The notes: a model not told the origin generated them from the sequence alone. 17,649 nucleotides of DNA from Caulobacteraceae bacterium (GCA_030151985.1 JASLDZ010000422.1:1-17649), one strand, 5' to 3'. Numbered from the stretch's first letter, positions 6,993 through 13,987 are shown. Translations and numbers: made by a program.

Positions 6993-8050
6993 CCGACATC
7001 CCCACACCCTCGCAGGCGCAGGAGCGGGAGGCCGCCGACAGCCGGGCGCGCGAGGAGCTGGACACGCTTCTAAGAACGCGGAGCCGCAAGGCGTCTGCCG
7101 CCTTCATTTGGGAAGCGACGGACGCCATCCTCGCCGCCGGATACCGCCGCGTCGGCACGGCGCCGGGGGCGGAGGGGCTGGCCGACATCATGGCCGATGC
7201 CTACGGAGAGGCGTGGATCGACTACAAGGCGGGCAAGATCAAGGCTGGCGACTTCAGCCCCTGGCGTTTGGCTGCTGAAGCGGCGCTCGCCGCCCTCGCC
7301 ACCGTCCCGCCCGAGCCGCCCGCCTGTTTTGAGTGTGGCGGCGAGCTGGTCACTGTCTGCGGCCCCTGCAACGGGATCAGCCCGCCCGAGCCGCGAGCGC
7401 CCTCCACCTCGGCCGTGGACGAAGGGGCGGTGCGGGAAGCGCTTGAGCTGTGCGAGCTGTTGGCGAGAGCCCGGCGACCGCACGGCTATGTTCTCGCGTC
7501 CATCGCCGACACTGATCGGCTGGTGGACAGCTTGCTCGGCTCGCTTCCTGCCATCCTCGCCCGCCTCGGCCAGCATCAGCAGGGGCGGGGCGGGGAGGAC
7601 GAGCCTCGCCTTTCCGTTTGGGGCGGCCGCACTTACGCTGAGCTAGCCCGCGATGATCTGGCGGCCTGCGTAGCTGCCATCCCCGAGGACTTCGGCAACC
7701 CGTTCGACTGGCCGATTACGCTCCCGGCGGGACACTGGCGTGCCCTCGCCCGCCCCACCGCACCGGCGGCCGCCCAGGGCGACGCACCGGCGGAGAGCGG
7801 GCTGAGAGAGGGCGGCGGCCTCAAGCCGATGCATCTGGTCATCTACTTTCCGAGAGACATGACCGTCAGCCCTGACCGCGCGAAGTGGTATATCGAAGGC
7901 GCGCTCAAGGGCTGGTGGCAGTCATTTGCGACGGAGAACGACGCGATCCGTGGCATGGCGCGGTGCTGCCCTGTGATCCTGAAACAGCCCCTCTCCGCCG
8001 CTCCCGCGCCCCAGGCGGAGACGCCCTCGGCGGGGGAGGTGGGGTCGTGA
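6989..8050 (+). CDS. Modular phage protein of unknown function, 353 residues
   Basis: This protein, starting at ATG 6989 (ATGA overlap), looks built from several short pieces joined by Pro/Ala/Gly-rich linkers. A helical part covers residues 1-105. A four-Cys zinc-ribbon-like knuckle follows (Cys113, 116, 124, 127, CFECGG...CGPC), then a helical AVREALELCELL module (147-193). A short segment with IPEDFGNPFDWP lies at about 218-254. Finally there is a block with HLVIYFPRDMTVSPDRAKWY and a Trp-rich helix (282-335). Each piece resembles small proteins encoded nearby. It may have arisen by fusion of small phage genes. The function is unknown. Confidence 0.65.
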   Translation: MTDIPTPSQAQEREAADSRAREELDTLLRTRSRKASAAFIWEATDAILAAGYRRVGTAPGAEGLADIMADAYGEAWIDYKAGKIKAGDFSPWRLAAEAALAALATVPPEPPACFECGGELVTVCGPCNGISPPEPRAPSTSAVDEGAVREALELCELLARARRPHGYVLASIADTDRLVDSLLGSLPAILARLGQHQQGRGGEDEPRLSVWGGRTYAELARDDLAACVAAIPEDFGNPFDWPITLPAGHWRALARPTAPAAAQGDAPAESGLREGGGLKPMHLVIYFPRDMTVSPDRAKWYIEGALKGWWQSFATENDAIRGMARCCPVILKQPLSAAPAPQAETPSAGEVGS

Positions 8051-8346
8051 CACATCAAGCCACCGATCTTGCCAAGCACGTCACCGAGCACCTGCTGGAG
8101 CGCGGCGACCGGACGATGCGTCTTCTGCCGACCACGGCAGAGAAAGTGCAGCTCGCCGTTGCTGTCGCCACCAACGTGTGTGGGTGGGCGGCGGGCACGG
8201 CCTACGGGCTGACCGCTTCGAACGAACCTCACCCTCCCGCATCCGACCTGCTGCGCTGGGTAGCCGACCAGATGGACGAAGCGCGCGCCGCCCTCCACCC
8301 GCCCGCCCCAGCCCCTTCGGGCGGAGACGAGGGAGGGGAGTCGTGA
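8047..8346 (+). CDS. Small hypothetical phage protein, 99 residues
   Basis: The GTG at 8047 overlaps the previous stop (GTGA) and is preceded by a purine-rich GGGGGAGGTGGGG stretch that doubles as ribosome binding site and as the end of the upstream gene. The product starts with a helix (THQATDLAKHVTEHLLERGD), then has a segment with several hydrophobic residues (AVAVATNVCGWAAGTAYGLT), a helix (DLLRWVADQMDEARAAL) and a Pro/Gly-rich tail. The middle is only moderately hydrophobic, so a membrane helix is uncertain. No known family is recognised. Confidence 0.55.
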   Translation: MTHQATDLAKHVTEHLLERGDRTMRLLPTTAEKVQLAVAVATNVCGWAAGTAYGLTASNEPHPPASDLLRWVADQMDEARAALHPPAPAPSGGDEGGES

Positions 8347-8570
8347 GCGACTTCCGCATCGAGCTGAAGGACACGCATCCCGGTGGTCAGCGGGTCTATC
8401 CAAACTCGGACTGGACGCTTTCGGTTGAGCACGTGCCGACCGGGGCACGGGTAACGGTGCCCGGCAACGTCGTGCGGTCGCAGCACGCCGCACGCGTGCT
8501 CGCTTACGAAGCCATCGGATACATCTTGGGTCTAGACCCACCCCTGCTCCCCACCCCCAAGGAGCCCTGA
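8343..8570 (+). CDS. Small hypothetical phage protein, 75 residues
   Basis: Start GTG 8343 in a GTGA overlap, with GGAGGGGAG just upstream as ribosome binding site. The protein is basic and beta-leaning (SDFRIELKDTHPGG, WTLSVEHVPTGARVTVPGN), with a helix (SQHAARVLAYEAIGYILG) and a Pro-rich end. This order of strands, Gly-Asn turn and helix is typical of tiny phage proteins. No catalytic or metal motif is visible. Next comes a gene beginning two bases after its stop. Confidence 0.55.
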   Translation: MSDFRIELKDTHPGGQRVYPNSDWTLSVEHVPTGARVTVPGNVVRSQHAARVLAYEAIGYILGLDPPLLPTPKEP

Positions 8571-8571
8571 C

Positions 8572-8751
8572 GTGGCCGACGCACCGGAGATCACGCTGGA
8601 GGAGTTGCGTGCGGCTATCGAACGGGGCGGCGTTCGCTACTTCGTTGAACCGCACAACCGTGGCCGGCAGCTTTCCGACTACCAAGCGGAGGCTGTTGCG
8701 GAACTGCTGATCGCCCACCGCGCCCGCCAGCAGGGAGGTGGTTCCGAGTGA
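8572..8751 (+). CDS. Short hypothetical phage protein, 59 residues
   Basis: It begins at GTG 8572, with AAGGAGC about 10 bases upstream as a ribosome binding site, and ends at TGA 8749-8751. It is below the usual length limit of gene finders. The product starts MADAPEITLEELRAAIERGG, has a strand (VRYFVEPHN) and a helix (DYQAEAVAELLIAHRARQQ), and ends in a Gly-rich tail encoding the next ribosome site. It fits the frame, spacing and codon use of its neighbours, which is the main support. The function is unknown. Confidence 0.55.
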   Translation: MADAPEITLEELRAAIERGGVRYFVEPHNRGRQLSDYQAEAVAELLIAHRARQQGGGSE

Positions 8752-8819
8752 GCGTCACCATCATTCTGCTGCTGATCGCGGCCGTTGGCGCGGCTTTCGA
8801 CAGGAGCCCCACGTGGTAG
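8748..8819 (+). CDS. Putative 23-residue membrane mini-protein
   Basis: A GTG at 8748 overlaps the previous stop (GTGA), preceded by GGGAGGTGG. The frame runs to TAG 8817-8819 and gives MSVTIILLLIAAVGAAFDRS plus three residues. Residues 2-17 form one hydrophobic stretch, long enough to lie in a membrane only marginally. The next gene begins inside its last codons (GTG 8813). The good ribosome site and coupled start support translation, but it could simply be a leader whose translation couples the next gene. Confidence 0.35.
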   Translation: MSVTIILLLIAAVGAAFDRSPTW

Positions 8820-9346
8820 TCGCCCCCACCCCCACCCCGCCCCGCGCAGACGGCTGGAGCGGCAGCACGCCGCCGGTGAGGCCGCCGGTGCAGAAGAGCG
8901 CGGAACCCGCGTTGGCGCCCCTTCCGTGCCCTTTCTGCGATGCCGCGATGGCTGAACGCCACGGCCCCGGCATCCCGATTTGGGATCACCCCAAGAACGA
9001 CTGTCTGCTCAGTGAGTGGGCGCTGACCAGCACCGGGCTTGAGCCGTGGAACCGTCGCCCGGCGATCGCCCGCCTGCACGACAGCCTGAACCGGGAGGTG
9101 GCGGAGAGGGAGTGGAGGCCGATTGAGAGCGCGCCAGCCGACGATGAGTGCTTTCTCGTCTGCGACGATCGCCTGTGCGGCGGGCACATGGAGGTAGTCT
9201 TCATCGACCCGGCCGAACCGCACCTGCTTCAAACGCAGGACGGCCCGAGCTTCGCCCTCGCCGCGTTCACTCACTGGCAGCCTCTTCCCCGCGCGCCCCG
9301 TGAGCCCCTTCCCGACCGCCCCCAGGATGGAGGGGGCGATGGGTAG
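8813..9346 (+). CDS. Lar-like zinc ribbon plus DUF551-like protein
   Basis: GTG 8813 follows AGGAGC at good spacing. The 177-residue protein has a Pro-rich start (1-36). A region resembling Lar-family restriction-alleviation zinc ribbons covers about 37-82: Cys39-x2-Cys42, Cys64 and the typical WNRRP ending (79-83). One Cys of the usual second pair is missing, so the metal site is incomplete or uses His59. Residues 101-161 match the DUF551 style: WRPIESAPADDECFLVCD to HWQPLP. Lar-type proteins are proposed to counter host restriction; that role is family knowledge only, and this divergent copy may not keep it. It overlaps the next gene by 8 bases. Confidence 0.65.
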   Translation: MVVAPTPTPPRADGWSGSTPPVRPPVQKSAEPALAPLPCPFCDAAMAERHGPGIPIWDHPKNDCLLSEWALTSTGLEPWNRRPAIARLHDSLNREVAEREWRPIESAPADDECFLVCDDRLCGGHMEVVFIDPAEPHLLQTQDGPSFALAAFTHWQPLPRAPREPLPDRPQDGGGDG

Positions 9347-9782
9347 CGCTCTTGCTCGCGTCGCCCGCCGGCCGGGTCCCCGTGAGTGGGCTGCGGCGGA
9401 GCCCATGACGCTCGCCGAGTTCATCGCCGTCTTCTATCCCGAAGGCCCCCTCACCGTCGCCACCCTGCGCGCGGAAATCCGCAAGGGCCGGTTGACGCCC
9501 GCCACCGTCGGCGGGAAGCATTTCGTGACGCCGGGACAGGTCCGCGCGCTGTTCAGGCCCACCGTATGCCCCGACACCCGAAAGGCGCCCGCCTCTGGCT
9601 CCGTCCAGCCCGCCCGGACGGCTCCCGGCCGGCCGTCTGGATCATCCGGGACGGACCGCACCAGATCGGCACGGGATGCGGCCAAGGAAGCCTGTCGGAG
9701 GCTGAAGACCAGCTCGCGGCCTACATCGCCTCCAAGCACGAACCCGCCGTCAGTCGGTCAGGTGATCCGGCTGAGACCCTAG
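9339..9782 (+). CDS. Excisionase-like DNA-binding protein overlapping integrase
   Basis: Start ATG 9339 is chosen because GGAGGGGG lies just upstream; ATG 9327 is in frame too. Residues about 20-75 form a small helix-turn-helix of the excisionase/MerR type: TLAEFIAVFYPEGPLTVATL, then RKGRLTPATVGGKHFVTPGQ. A phage excisionase directs the integrase towards excision. The last 72 residues (76-147, from SGSSGTDRT onward) are low-complexity and overlap the integrase start region in another frame for 217 bases. From memory, related proteins in alphaproteobacterial prophages keep a similar Ser/Thr-rich end in the same overlap. The overlap is therefore probably real rather than an error. Confidence 0.7.
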   Translation: MGSALARVARRPGPREWAAAEPMTLAEFIAVFYPEGPLTVATLRAEIRKGRLTPATVGGKHFVTPGQVRALFRPTVCPDTRKAPASGSVQPARTAPGRPSGSSGTDRTRSARDAAKEACRRLKTSSRPTSPPSTNPPSVGQVIRLRP

Positions 9783-10831
9783 TCGCGGACGTCCTGGCGC
9801 TCTACGCGCGGGAGAAGGCTCCCACGCAGGCCGATCCGGTGTCGGTCGGAGGCTGGATCGAGCATCTGCTCGACTTCCCCGACTGGACCACCTGCGCCGA
9901 CGTCAAACGCTCCACCTGCATCGCCTACGTCGCTTGGCGCATCAAGCAGCCCCGACGCGCCGCCAAGACCCCGGAGGCGCGTGCGGTAATGGTGACGGAG
10001 CAGACGGCGCGGCGCGAGCTGGAGGTGTTGTCCGCCGCCTTCGGCCACTGGGACCAGGAGCACCCGTTCACGCGTCGGCCGACCGTGACGCTGCCCGAGA
10101 AGGCGGAGTCGCCGCGCGACGCCCTGACGCGCACCCAGGCCGCCGGGTTGCTTCTGGCGGCGATGGGGTGGCGGCTTGGCGAGGATGGCCGCTGGCGGCG
10201 GCTCCCGAAGTCGGCGCGCGCCAACCGCGCCCACCTCCGGCGCTTTCTGTTGATCGGGTTCTACACGGGCACCAGGCCGGGCGTGATCCCCAAGCTTCTC
10301 TGGCACGAGAGCCCGTCCAGCGCCTATGCCGACCTAGACGCCGGGATCATCTATCGGCGCGGCAAGGCGGAGCGTGAACGGCGGACCAAGCGCAGGCCCC
10401 TCGTCCGCATCCCCGCCCGACTGCTCGCTCACATGCGGCGCTGGCGGAAGCTGGACGAGCGGACGCAAGAGACTAGACGCAAGGCGCAGGAAGAGGCGGG
10501 GGCTACCGGGCCGCGCTTCACGCTGTCGTCGGTGCTGCACCACGGCGGCGAGCCGCTGGCGGGGCGTGTGCGGCGCGGCTTCGCGGGGTGCGTTCGTGAC
10601 GCCGGCTTGCCGGAGGAGATCACCCCCCACTGGATGCGCCACACCGCGGCGACCTGGCTTGTCGAGGCCGACTGCCCGCCGTGGGACGCCGCAGGCTACC
10701 TCGGCATGACCACGGCCACCTTGGAGAAGTGCTACGGCCACCATCGGCCTAGCCACCAGCTCGCGGCGCGAACCGCGCTCAGCCGAGCGCGCGCCACAGC
10801 TTCGCCACAGAATAGACCTGCACGAGCGTGA
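9566..10831 (+). CDS. Tyrosine-type integrase (phage recombinase)
   Basis: The 421-residue integrase starts at ATG 9566, inside the excisionase frame; the frame is open further upstream, but MPRHPKGARLWLRPARPDGS is the typical beginning for this family. The catalytic set is complete: Arg237 in FYTGTRPGVI, His355 and Arg358 in PHWMRHTAATW, and nucleophile Tyr390 in EKCYGHH. A Met (LGM, 381) stands where many relatives have His or Trp. The N-terminal half (70-170) is the DNA-arm and core-binding part. It reads toward the tRNA fragment 49 bases downstream, the usual neighbour of an integration site. It catalyses integration and, with the excisionase, excision. Confidence 0.92.
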   Translation: MPRHPKGARLWLRPARPDGSRPAVWIIRDGPHQIGTGCGQGSLSEAEDQLAAYIASKHEPAVSRSGDPAETLVADVLALYAREKAPTQADPVSVGGWIEHLLDFPDWTTCADVKRSTCIAYVAWRIKQPRRAAKTPEARAVMVTEQTARRELEVLSAAFGHWDQEHPFTRRPTVTLPEKAESPRDALTRTQAAGLLLAAMGWRLGEDGRWRRLPKSARANRAHLRRFLLIGFYTGTRPGVIPKLLWHESPSSAYADLDAGIIYRRGKAERERRTKRRPLVRIPARLLAHMRRWRKLDERTQETRRKAQEEAGATGPRFTLSSVLHHGGEPLAGRVRRGFAGCVRDAGLPEEITPHWMRHTAATWLVEADCPPWDAAGYLGMTTATLEKCYGHHRPSHQLAARTALSRARATASPQNRPARA

Positions 10832-10880
10832 ACGAACCGCGAAGGTCATGAAGGGCTAACCGTTGTAGAGCAAGGGGTTC

Positions 10881-10941
10881 GCGGGAGAGCACCTCGTTGA
10901 CATCGAGGGGGTCACAGGTTCAATCCCTGTCGCGTCCACCA
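10881..10941 (+). other. tRNA-Val(GAC) 3' fragment: att junction of the element
   Basis: From GCGGGAGAGC (D-loop and D-stem, 10881-10890) to CCA (10939-10941) the sequence is a normal tRNA 3' part: anticodon stem CCTCG/CGAGG, loop TTGACAT with anticodon GAC at 10899-10901, variable loop, T-arm ACAGG/CCTGT and acceptor half CGCGTCC-A-CCA. The matching 5' acceptor strand (GGACGCG) is absent upstream, so no functional tRNA can be made here. It lies 49 bases after the integrase stop and marks the right att site, where the original chromosomal 3' part was displaced. CCGCGAA (10837-10843) and TTCGCGG (10878-10884) form an inverted pair on its left. The intact tRNA should be at the element's left end. 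Confidence 0.85.
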
Positions 10942-10972
10942 CCGCCCCTATCCCGGCGCCGCGTCCCGCCCC

Positions 10973-10978
10973 TATAAC
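10973..10978 (+). promoter_or_regulatory. Possible -10 box for a leaderless transcript
   Basis: TATAAC ends six bases before ATG 10985, so transcription would start at about the ATG. No ribosome binding site precedes the ATG, which fits leaderless translation. No clear -35 box is seen. Confidence 0.3.
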
Positions 10979-10984
10979 GGCGTC

Positions 10985-11869
10985 ATGACGCCGCCCGCGG
11001 TCGCCGCCGCCCGCTCCGACGACGAGGCCGCCGACCTCCCCTCGTTCGAGGTGGTCGAGCCCGCCCGGTTGTCCGCGCCCCTGGTCTCCGCCTCCCCGCA
11101 CTCGGGGCGGCTCTACCCCGCCGACATGACCGACCGCTCCGCCCTCGACGCCGAGGCGATCCGCCGCTCGGAGGACGCCTATGTCGACGACCTCGCCGGC
11201 TGCGCCCCGGCGCACGGCTGGCCGCTGATCGCCGCCCGCTACGCCCGCGCCTACGTCGACCTCAACCGGGCGCCGTACGAGCTGGACACCGCCATGTTCG
11301 ACGGCCGTCCCGCCCAGCCCTGCACCCGCACCCCTCGCGCCGCCGCGGGCCTGGGCTCGGCCCCCCTGATGGTGGGCGAGGGCGCGCCCATCTACGCCGA
11401 GCGCCTGCACTTCCGGGAGGTGGAGGCGCGGCTCGCGCGGGTGCACGCTCCCTACCATGCCGAGCTCGAGCGGCTGCTCGCCCGCGCCGAGGCGGCCTTC
11501 GGTTGCGCGGTGCTGCTCGACTGGCATTCGATGCCCTCGGCCGCCGCGCCCGGACCCCACGCGCCGGACGTGGTGATCGGCGACCTGCACGGCCGCGCCT
11601 GCGCGCCGCAGATCGCGGCGGCGGTGGAGGACGCCTTCCGCGCCCGGGGCTACGCCATCGCGCGCAACCGGCCCTACGCGGGCGGCCACGTCACCGAGCG
11701 CCACGGCCGCCCCGCGCGTCGCCGCCACGCGCTTCAGATCGAGCTTCGCCGCGGCCTCTACCTGCGCGAGCCCACGCGGGAGCGCACGGCGGGCTACGCC
11801 CGGCTGAAGGGCGACCTGGACGCCGTCTGCGCCACGCTGGCGGCGACCGACTGGCGCGCCCTGGCCTGA
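10985..11869 (+). CDS. N-formylglutamate amidohydrolase family protein
   Basis: This 294-residue enzyme belongs to the N-formylglutamate amidohydrolase family, which cleaves N-formylglutamate to formate and glutamate at the end of one histidine-degradation route. Motifs are in place: SASPHSG (35-41), SEDAYVDDL (62-70), YVDLNRAPYELD (90-101), LDWHSMPS (178-185), GGHVTERHG (233-241) and ALQIELRRGLYL (249-260), all rich in His, Asp and Glu that bind metal and substrate in the family. There is no Shine-Dalgarno, and a TATAAC lies six bases before ATG 10985. The gene is the first chromosomal one after the att site. No other hut genes are nearby, so the true substrate may be a different formyl or acyl amino acid. 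Confidence 0.85.
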   Translation: MTPPAVAAARSDDEAADLPSFEVVEPARLSAPLVSASPHSGRLYPADMTDRSALDAEAIRRSEDAYVDDLAGCAPAHGWPLIAARYARAYVDLNRAPYELDTAMFDGRPAQPCTRTPRAAAGLGSAPLMVGEGAPIYAERLHFREVEARLARVHAPYHAELERLLARAEAAFGCAVLLDWHSMPSAAAPGPHAPDVVIGDLHGRACAPQIAAAVEDAFRARGYAIARNRPYAGGHVTERHGRPARRRHALQIELRRGLYLREPTRERTAGYARLKGDLDAVCATLAATDWRALA

Positions 11870-11881
11870 CCCCGCGCGGGG
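11870..11881. terminator. Short GC stem after the amidohydrolase gene
   Basis: CCCC-GCGC-GGGG begins at the base after the stop codon. The stem is only four pairs with a GCGC loop and no T-run follows, so terminator activity is only a possibility. Confidence 0.25.
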
Positions 11882-11882
11882 C

Positions 11883-11911
11883 TTGCGGGCCTGCCCCGTC
11901 GCCGCTAGGAA
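11883..11911 (+). promoter_or_regulatory. Weak candidate promoter for tRNA-Ser
   Basis: TTGCGG (11883-11888) and TAGGAA (11906-11911) are separated by 17 bases and lie about 60 bases before the tRNA. Both boxes are imperfect, so this is only a candidate. Confidence 0.2.
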
Positions 11912-11969
11912 GCGCCTCCCGCTCGCCCGGCGCGCCTCATCCGCGCGCCCGCCGACAGACGAGCCTCGC

Positions 11970-12059
<90 letters not shown>

Positions 12060-12359
12060 CGTCCTGTATTCGGACATTTCAAGGGTAGCTGGGAACACTT
12101 GGCCGCCAAGCCTTGAGCAACGCGCAGGTTCAGGGACGTCCAATACGGACTTCGCCACCCCAACTCGCGTTTGGAAGGCGCCGCCCTCGACCTCATCGCC
12201 TGCTTCGTCGCCCCGCCGACGGTGACGCAAGCGTTAAGGCTAGGGGGCATTCCGCCGCCCGGCCATGCGCAAAAAGACATCCCCGACGGCGGTTTTGCGA
12301 TTGGCGTGGGACGCGCTCGCGCACACAAGGCTCAGCTGCACGAAGCGGGGGACGATATC
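12060..12359. other. 300-base non-coding spacer between tRNA-Ser and purU
   Basis: No gene is supported here. It holds an imperfect inverted pair, GTCCTGTATTCGGAC (12061-12075) and GTCCAATACGGAC (12138-12150), and a small hairpin CTTGG-CCG-CCAAG (12098-12110). A purine-rich site GCGGGGGA lies just before the purU TTG start. Compared with its neighbours it is relatively AT-rich in its first part. The purU leader and any promoter should lie here, but no convincing -35/-10 pair is visible. Confidence 0.5.
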
Positions 12360-13223
12360 TTGGGCGAGCGCGCGATCCTGACCTTCGGCTGCCCGAACCG
12401 GCCCGGGATCGTGGCGGCGGTGTCGGCCCACCTCTACCAATGCGGCTGCGACATCCTGGAGGCGCAGCAGTTCGAGGATGTGGCCGCCCGTCGCTTCTTC
12501 ATGCGCGTGGTGCTGGAGGCGCTGAGCCCGGAGGGGACCGCGCAAGGGCTGCAACGCTCCTTCCAGGCCCTGGCGCAGCGCTTCGACATGGCGTGGACCG
12601 TCCGCGACGCCGCCCAGCGCAAGCGGGTGCTGCTGCTGGCGTCCAAGTTCGACCACTGCCTCAGCGACCTGGTCTACCGCTGGCGCACCGGCGAGTTGGA
12701 GATGGACCTCGTGGGCGTCGTCTCGAACCACCCGCGCACGGTCTACGACGACCACCTGCAGCTCGACGGCATCGCCTTCCACCACCTGCCGGTGACGCCG
12801 GAGAGCAAGGCGGAGGCGGAGGCGAGGCTGGAGGCGATCGCGGAGGAGAGCGGCGCCGAGCTCGTCGTGCTCGCCCGCTACATGCAGATCCTGTCCGACC
12901 GTCTGGCGCAGGCGTGGTCGGGCCGGTGCATCAACATCCACCACTCCTTCCTGCCGAGCTTCAAGGGCGCCAAGCCCTACCACCAGGCGCATGCCCGCGG
13001 CGTGAAGCTGATCGGCGCCACCGCCCACTACGTCACCGGCGACCTCGACGAGGGCCCGATCATCGAGCAGGACGTGGAGCGCATCAGCCACCGGGAGAGC
13101 CCCGAGACGCTGGTCCGCAAGGGCCGCGACATCGAGCGCCGCGTGCTGGCCCGGGCCGTGCGCTACCACCTGGAGGACCGCGTGCTGCTGAACGGCGGCC
13201 GCACGGTGGTGTTCGCCGACTAG
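12360..13223 (+). CDS. purU: Formyltetrahydrofolate deformylase
   Basis: PurU hydrolyses 10-formyl-tetrahydrofolate to formate and tetrahydrofolate, balancing one-carbon units for purine and Gly/Met metabolism. From TTG 12360 the protein is 287 residues, the normal length. An N-terminal ACT-type regulatory domain (residues 4-80, ILTFGCPNRPGIVAAVSAHL) precedes a formyl-transferase-like domain with INIHHSFLPSFKGAKPYH (191-208) and GDLDEGPIIEQ (227-237). These give the catalytic Asn192, His194 and Asp230. GCGGGGGA lies about eight bases before the TTG. An ATG at 12171 would add 63 residues with no resemblance to PurU. The gene follows tRNA-Ser and converges on the transferase gene. Confidence 0.93.
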   Translation: MGERAILTFGCPNRPGIVAAVSAHLYQCGCDILEAQQFEDVAARRFFMRVVLEALSPEGTAQGLQRSFQALAQRFDMAWTVRDAAQRKRVLLLASKFDHCLSDLVYRWRTGELEMDLVGVVSNHPRTVYDDHLQLDGIAFHHLPVTPESKAEAEARLEAIAEESGAELVVLARYMQILSDRLAQAWSGRCINIHHSFLPSFKGAKPYHQAHARGVKLIGATAHYVTGDLDEGPIIEQDVERISHRESPETLVRKGRDIERRVLARAVRYHLEDRVLLNGGRTVVFAD

Positions 13224-13280
13224 GCCCCTCAGCCTACGCCGTGGCCCGCTCGACGCAGGCGTCCACCGGCCGCGCCCGCC

Positions 13281-13907
13281 TCACCCCTGCGCAGGCGGGG
13301 AGGCGTCGAACGCGGCGAGCGCTCGCCGGACCGCCGGGCGCGCGGCGATGCGGTCCTTCCAGGCGCTGACCACCGGCCCCGGCCGCAGCCCCACGAAGTC
13401 CGTCGCCCGGACCCAGGTGAAGGTCGAAATGTCGGCGATCGAATAGTCGTCGCCCAGCCAGGCCTGCCGCTCCAGCTGACCTTCGAGGACGGCGAGGAGC
13501 CGCTCGCCTTCGCCTCTGAACTTGTCCACCGCCGCCGGATTGGGCGGGTCCGCCCGCGAGAAGGCTCCGAGCTGCCCGAACACCGGCCCGATCGCCGACA
13601 TCTGGAACATCAGCCACTGCACGACCTCGAACCGCCGCCTCGGGTCGGCGGCCAGCAGCTGGCCGGACTTGTCGGCGAGGTAGATTAGGATCGCGCCGGA
13701 CTCGAACAGCACGATCGGGCCGCCCTCCGCCTCGTCGTCGACCAGCACCGGGATCTTGCCGTTGGGGTTGAGGCGCAGGAACTCAGGCGCCTTCTGCGCC
13801 CCGGCCCGCAAATCGACCGGCCGCAGGCGGTAGGGCAGCCCCGTCTCCTCCAGCATGATGAGCGGCTTGAAGCCGTTGGGCGTGCTCCAGGTGTGGAGGT
13901 CGATCAT
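13281..13907 (-). CDS. Glutathione S-transferase, YfcG/Nu-class-like
   Basis: The 208-residue protein has the thioredoxin-like N-terminal domain of glutathione transferases: MIDLHTWSTPNGFKPLIMLE (1-20), NPNGKIPVLVD (47-57, with the cis-proline) and the glutathione-contacting FESGAILIYLADKSG (68-82). A helical domain follows. The Thr-Pro-Asn-Gly start is like E. coli YfcG, a Nu-class enzyme with disulfide reductase activity. Start is ATG 13907 on the minus strand. It is convergent with purU, with 57 bases between them. It probably acts in thiol or peroxide handling in the cytoplasm; the true substrate is not known. Confidence 0.9.
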   Translation of the reverse strand: MIDLHTWSTPNGFKPLIMLEETGLPYRLRPVDLRAGAQKAPEFLRLNPNGKIPVLVDDEAEGGPIVLFESGAILIYLADKSGQLLAADPRRRFEVVQWLMFQMSAIGPVFGQLGAFSRADPPNPAAVDKFRGEGERLLAVLEGQLERQAWLGDDYSIADISTFTWVRATDFVGLRPGPVVSAWKDRIAARPAVRRALAAFDASPPAQG

Positions 13908-13987
13908 CGGGTTCGGCTCCTCGGGTCAGCGATCATCGCCCAACGTCCGGCAGGCCTCGGCGATGCCGGACGGGGGGCTCATTTCGC

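Noticed and set aside
10872..10941. A complete tRNA-Val
   Set aside because: The 5' acceptor strand that should pair with CGCGTCC is missing, so the gene is only a 3' fragment.
12171..12359. Upstream ATG for purU
   Set aside because: The added 63 residues do not resemble PurU, and the normal length begins at TTG 12360 with a ribosome site.
12265..12381. A 38-codon frame beginning MRKKTSPTAVLRLAW ahead of purU
   Set aside because: It has no ribosome binding site and no sign of conservation that can be judged here; it is most likely chance.
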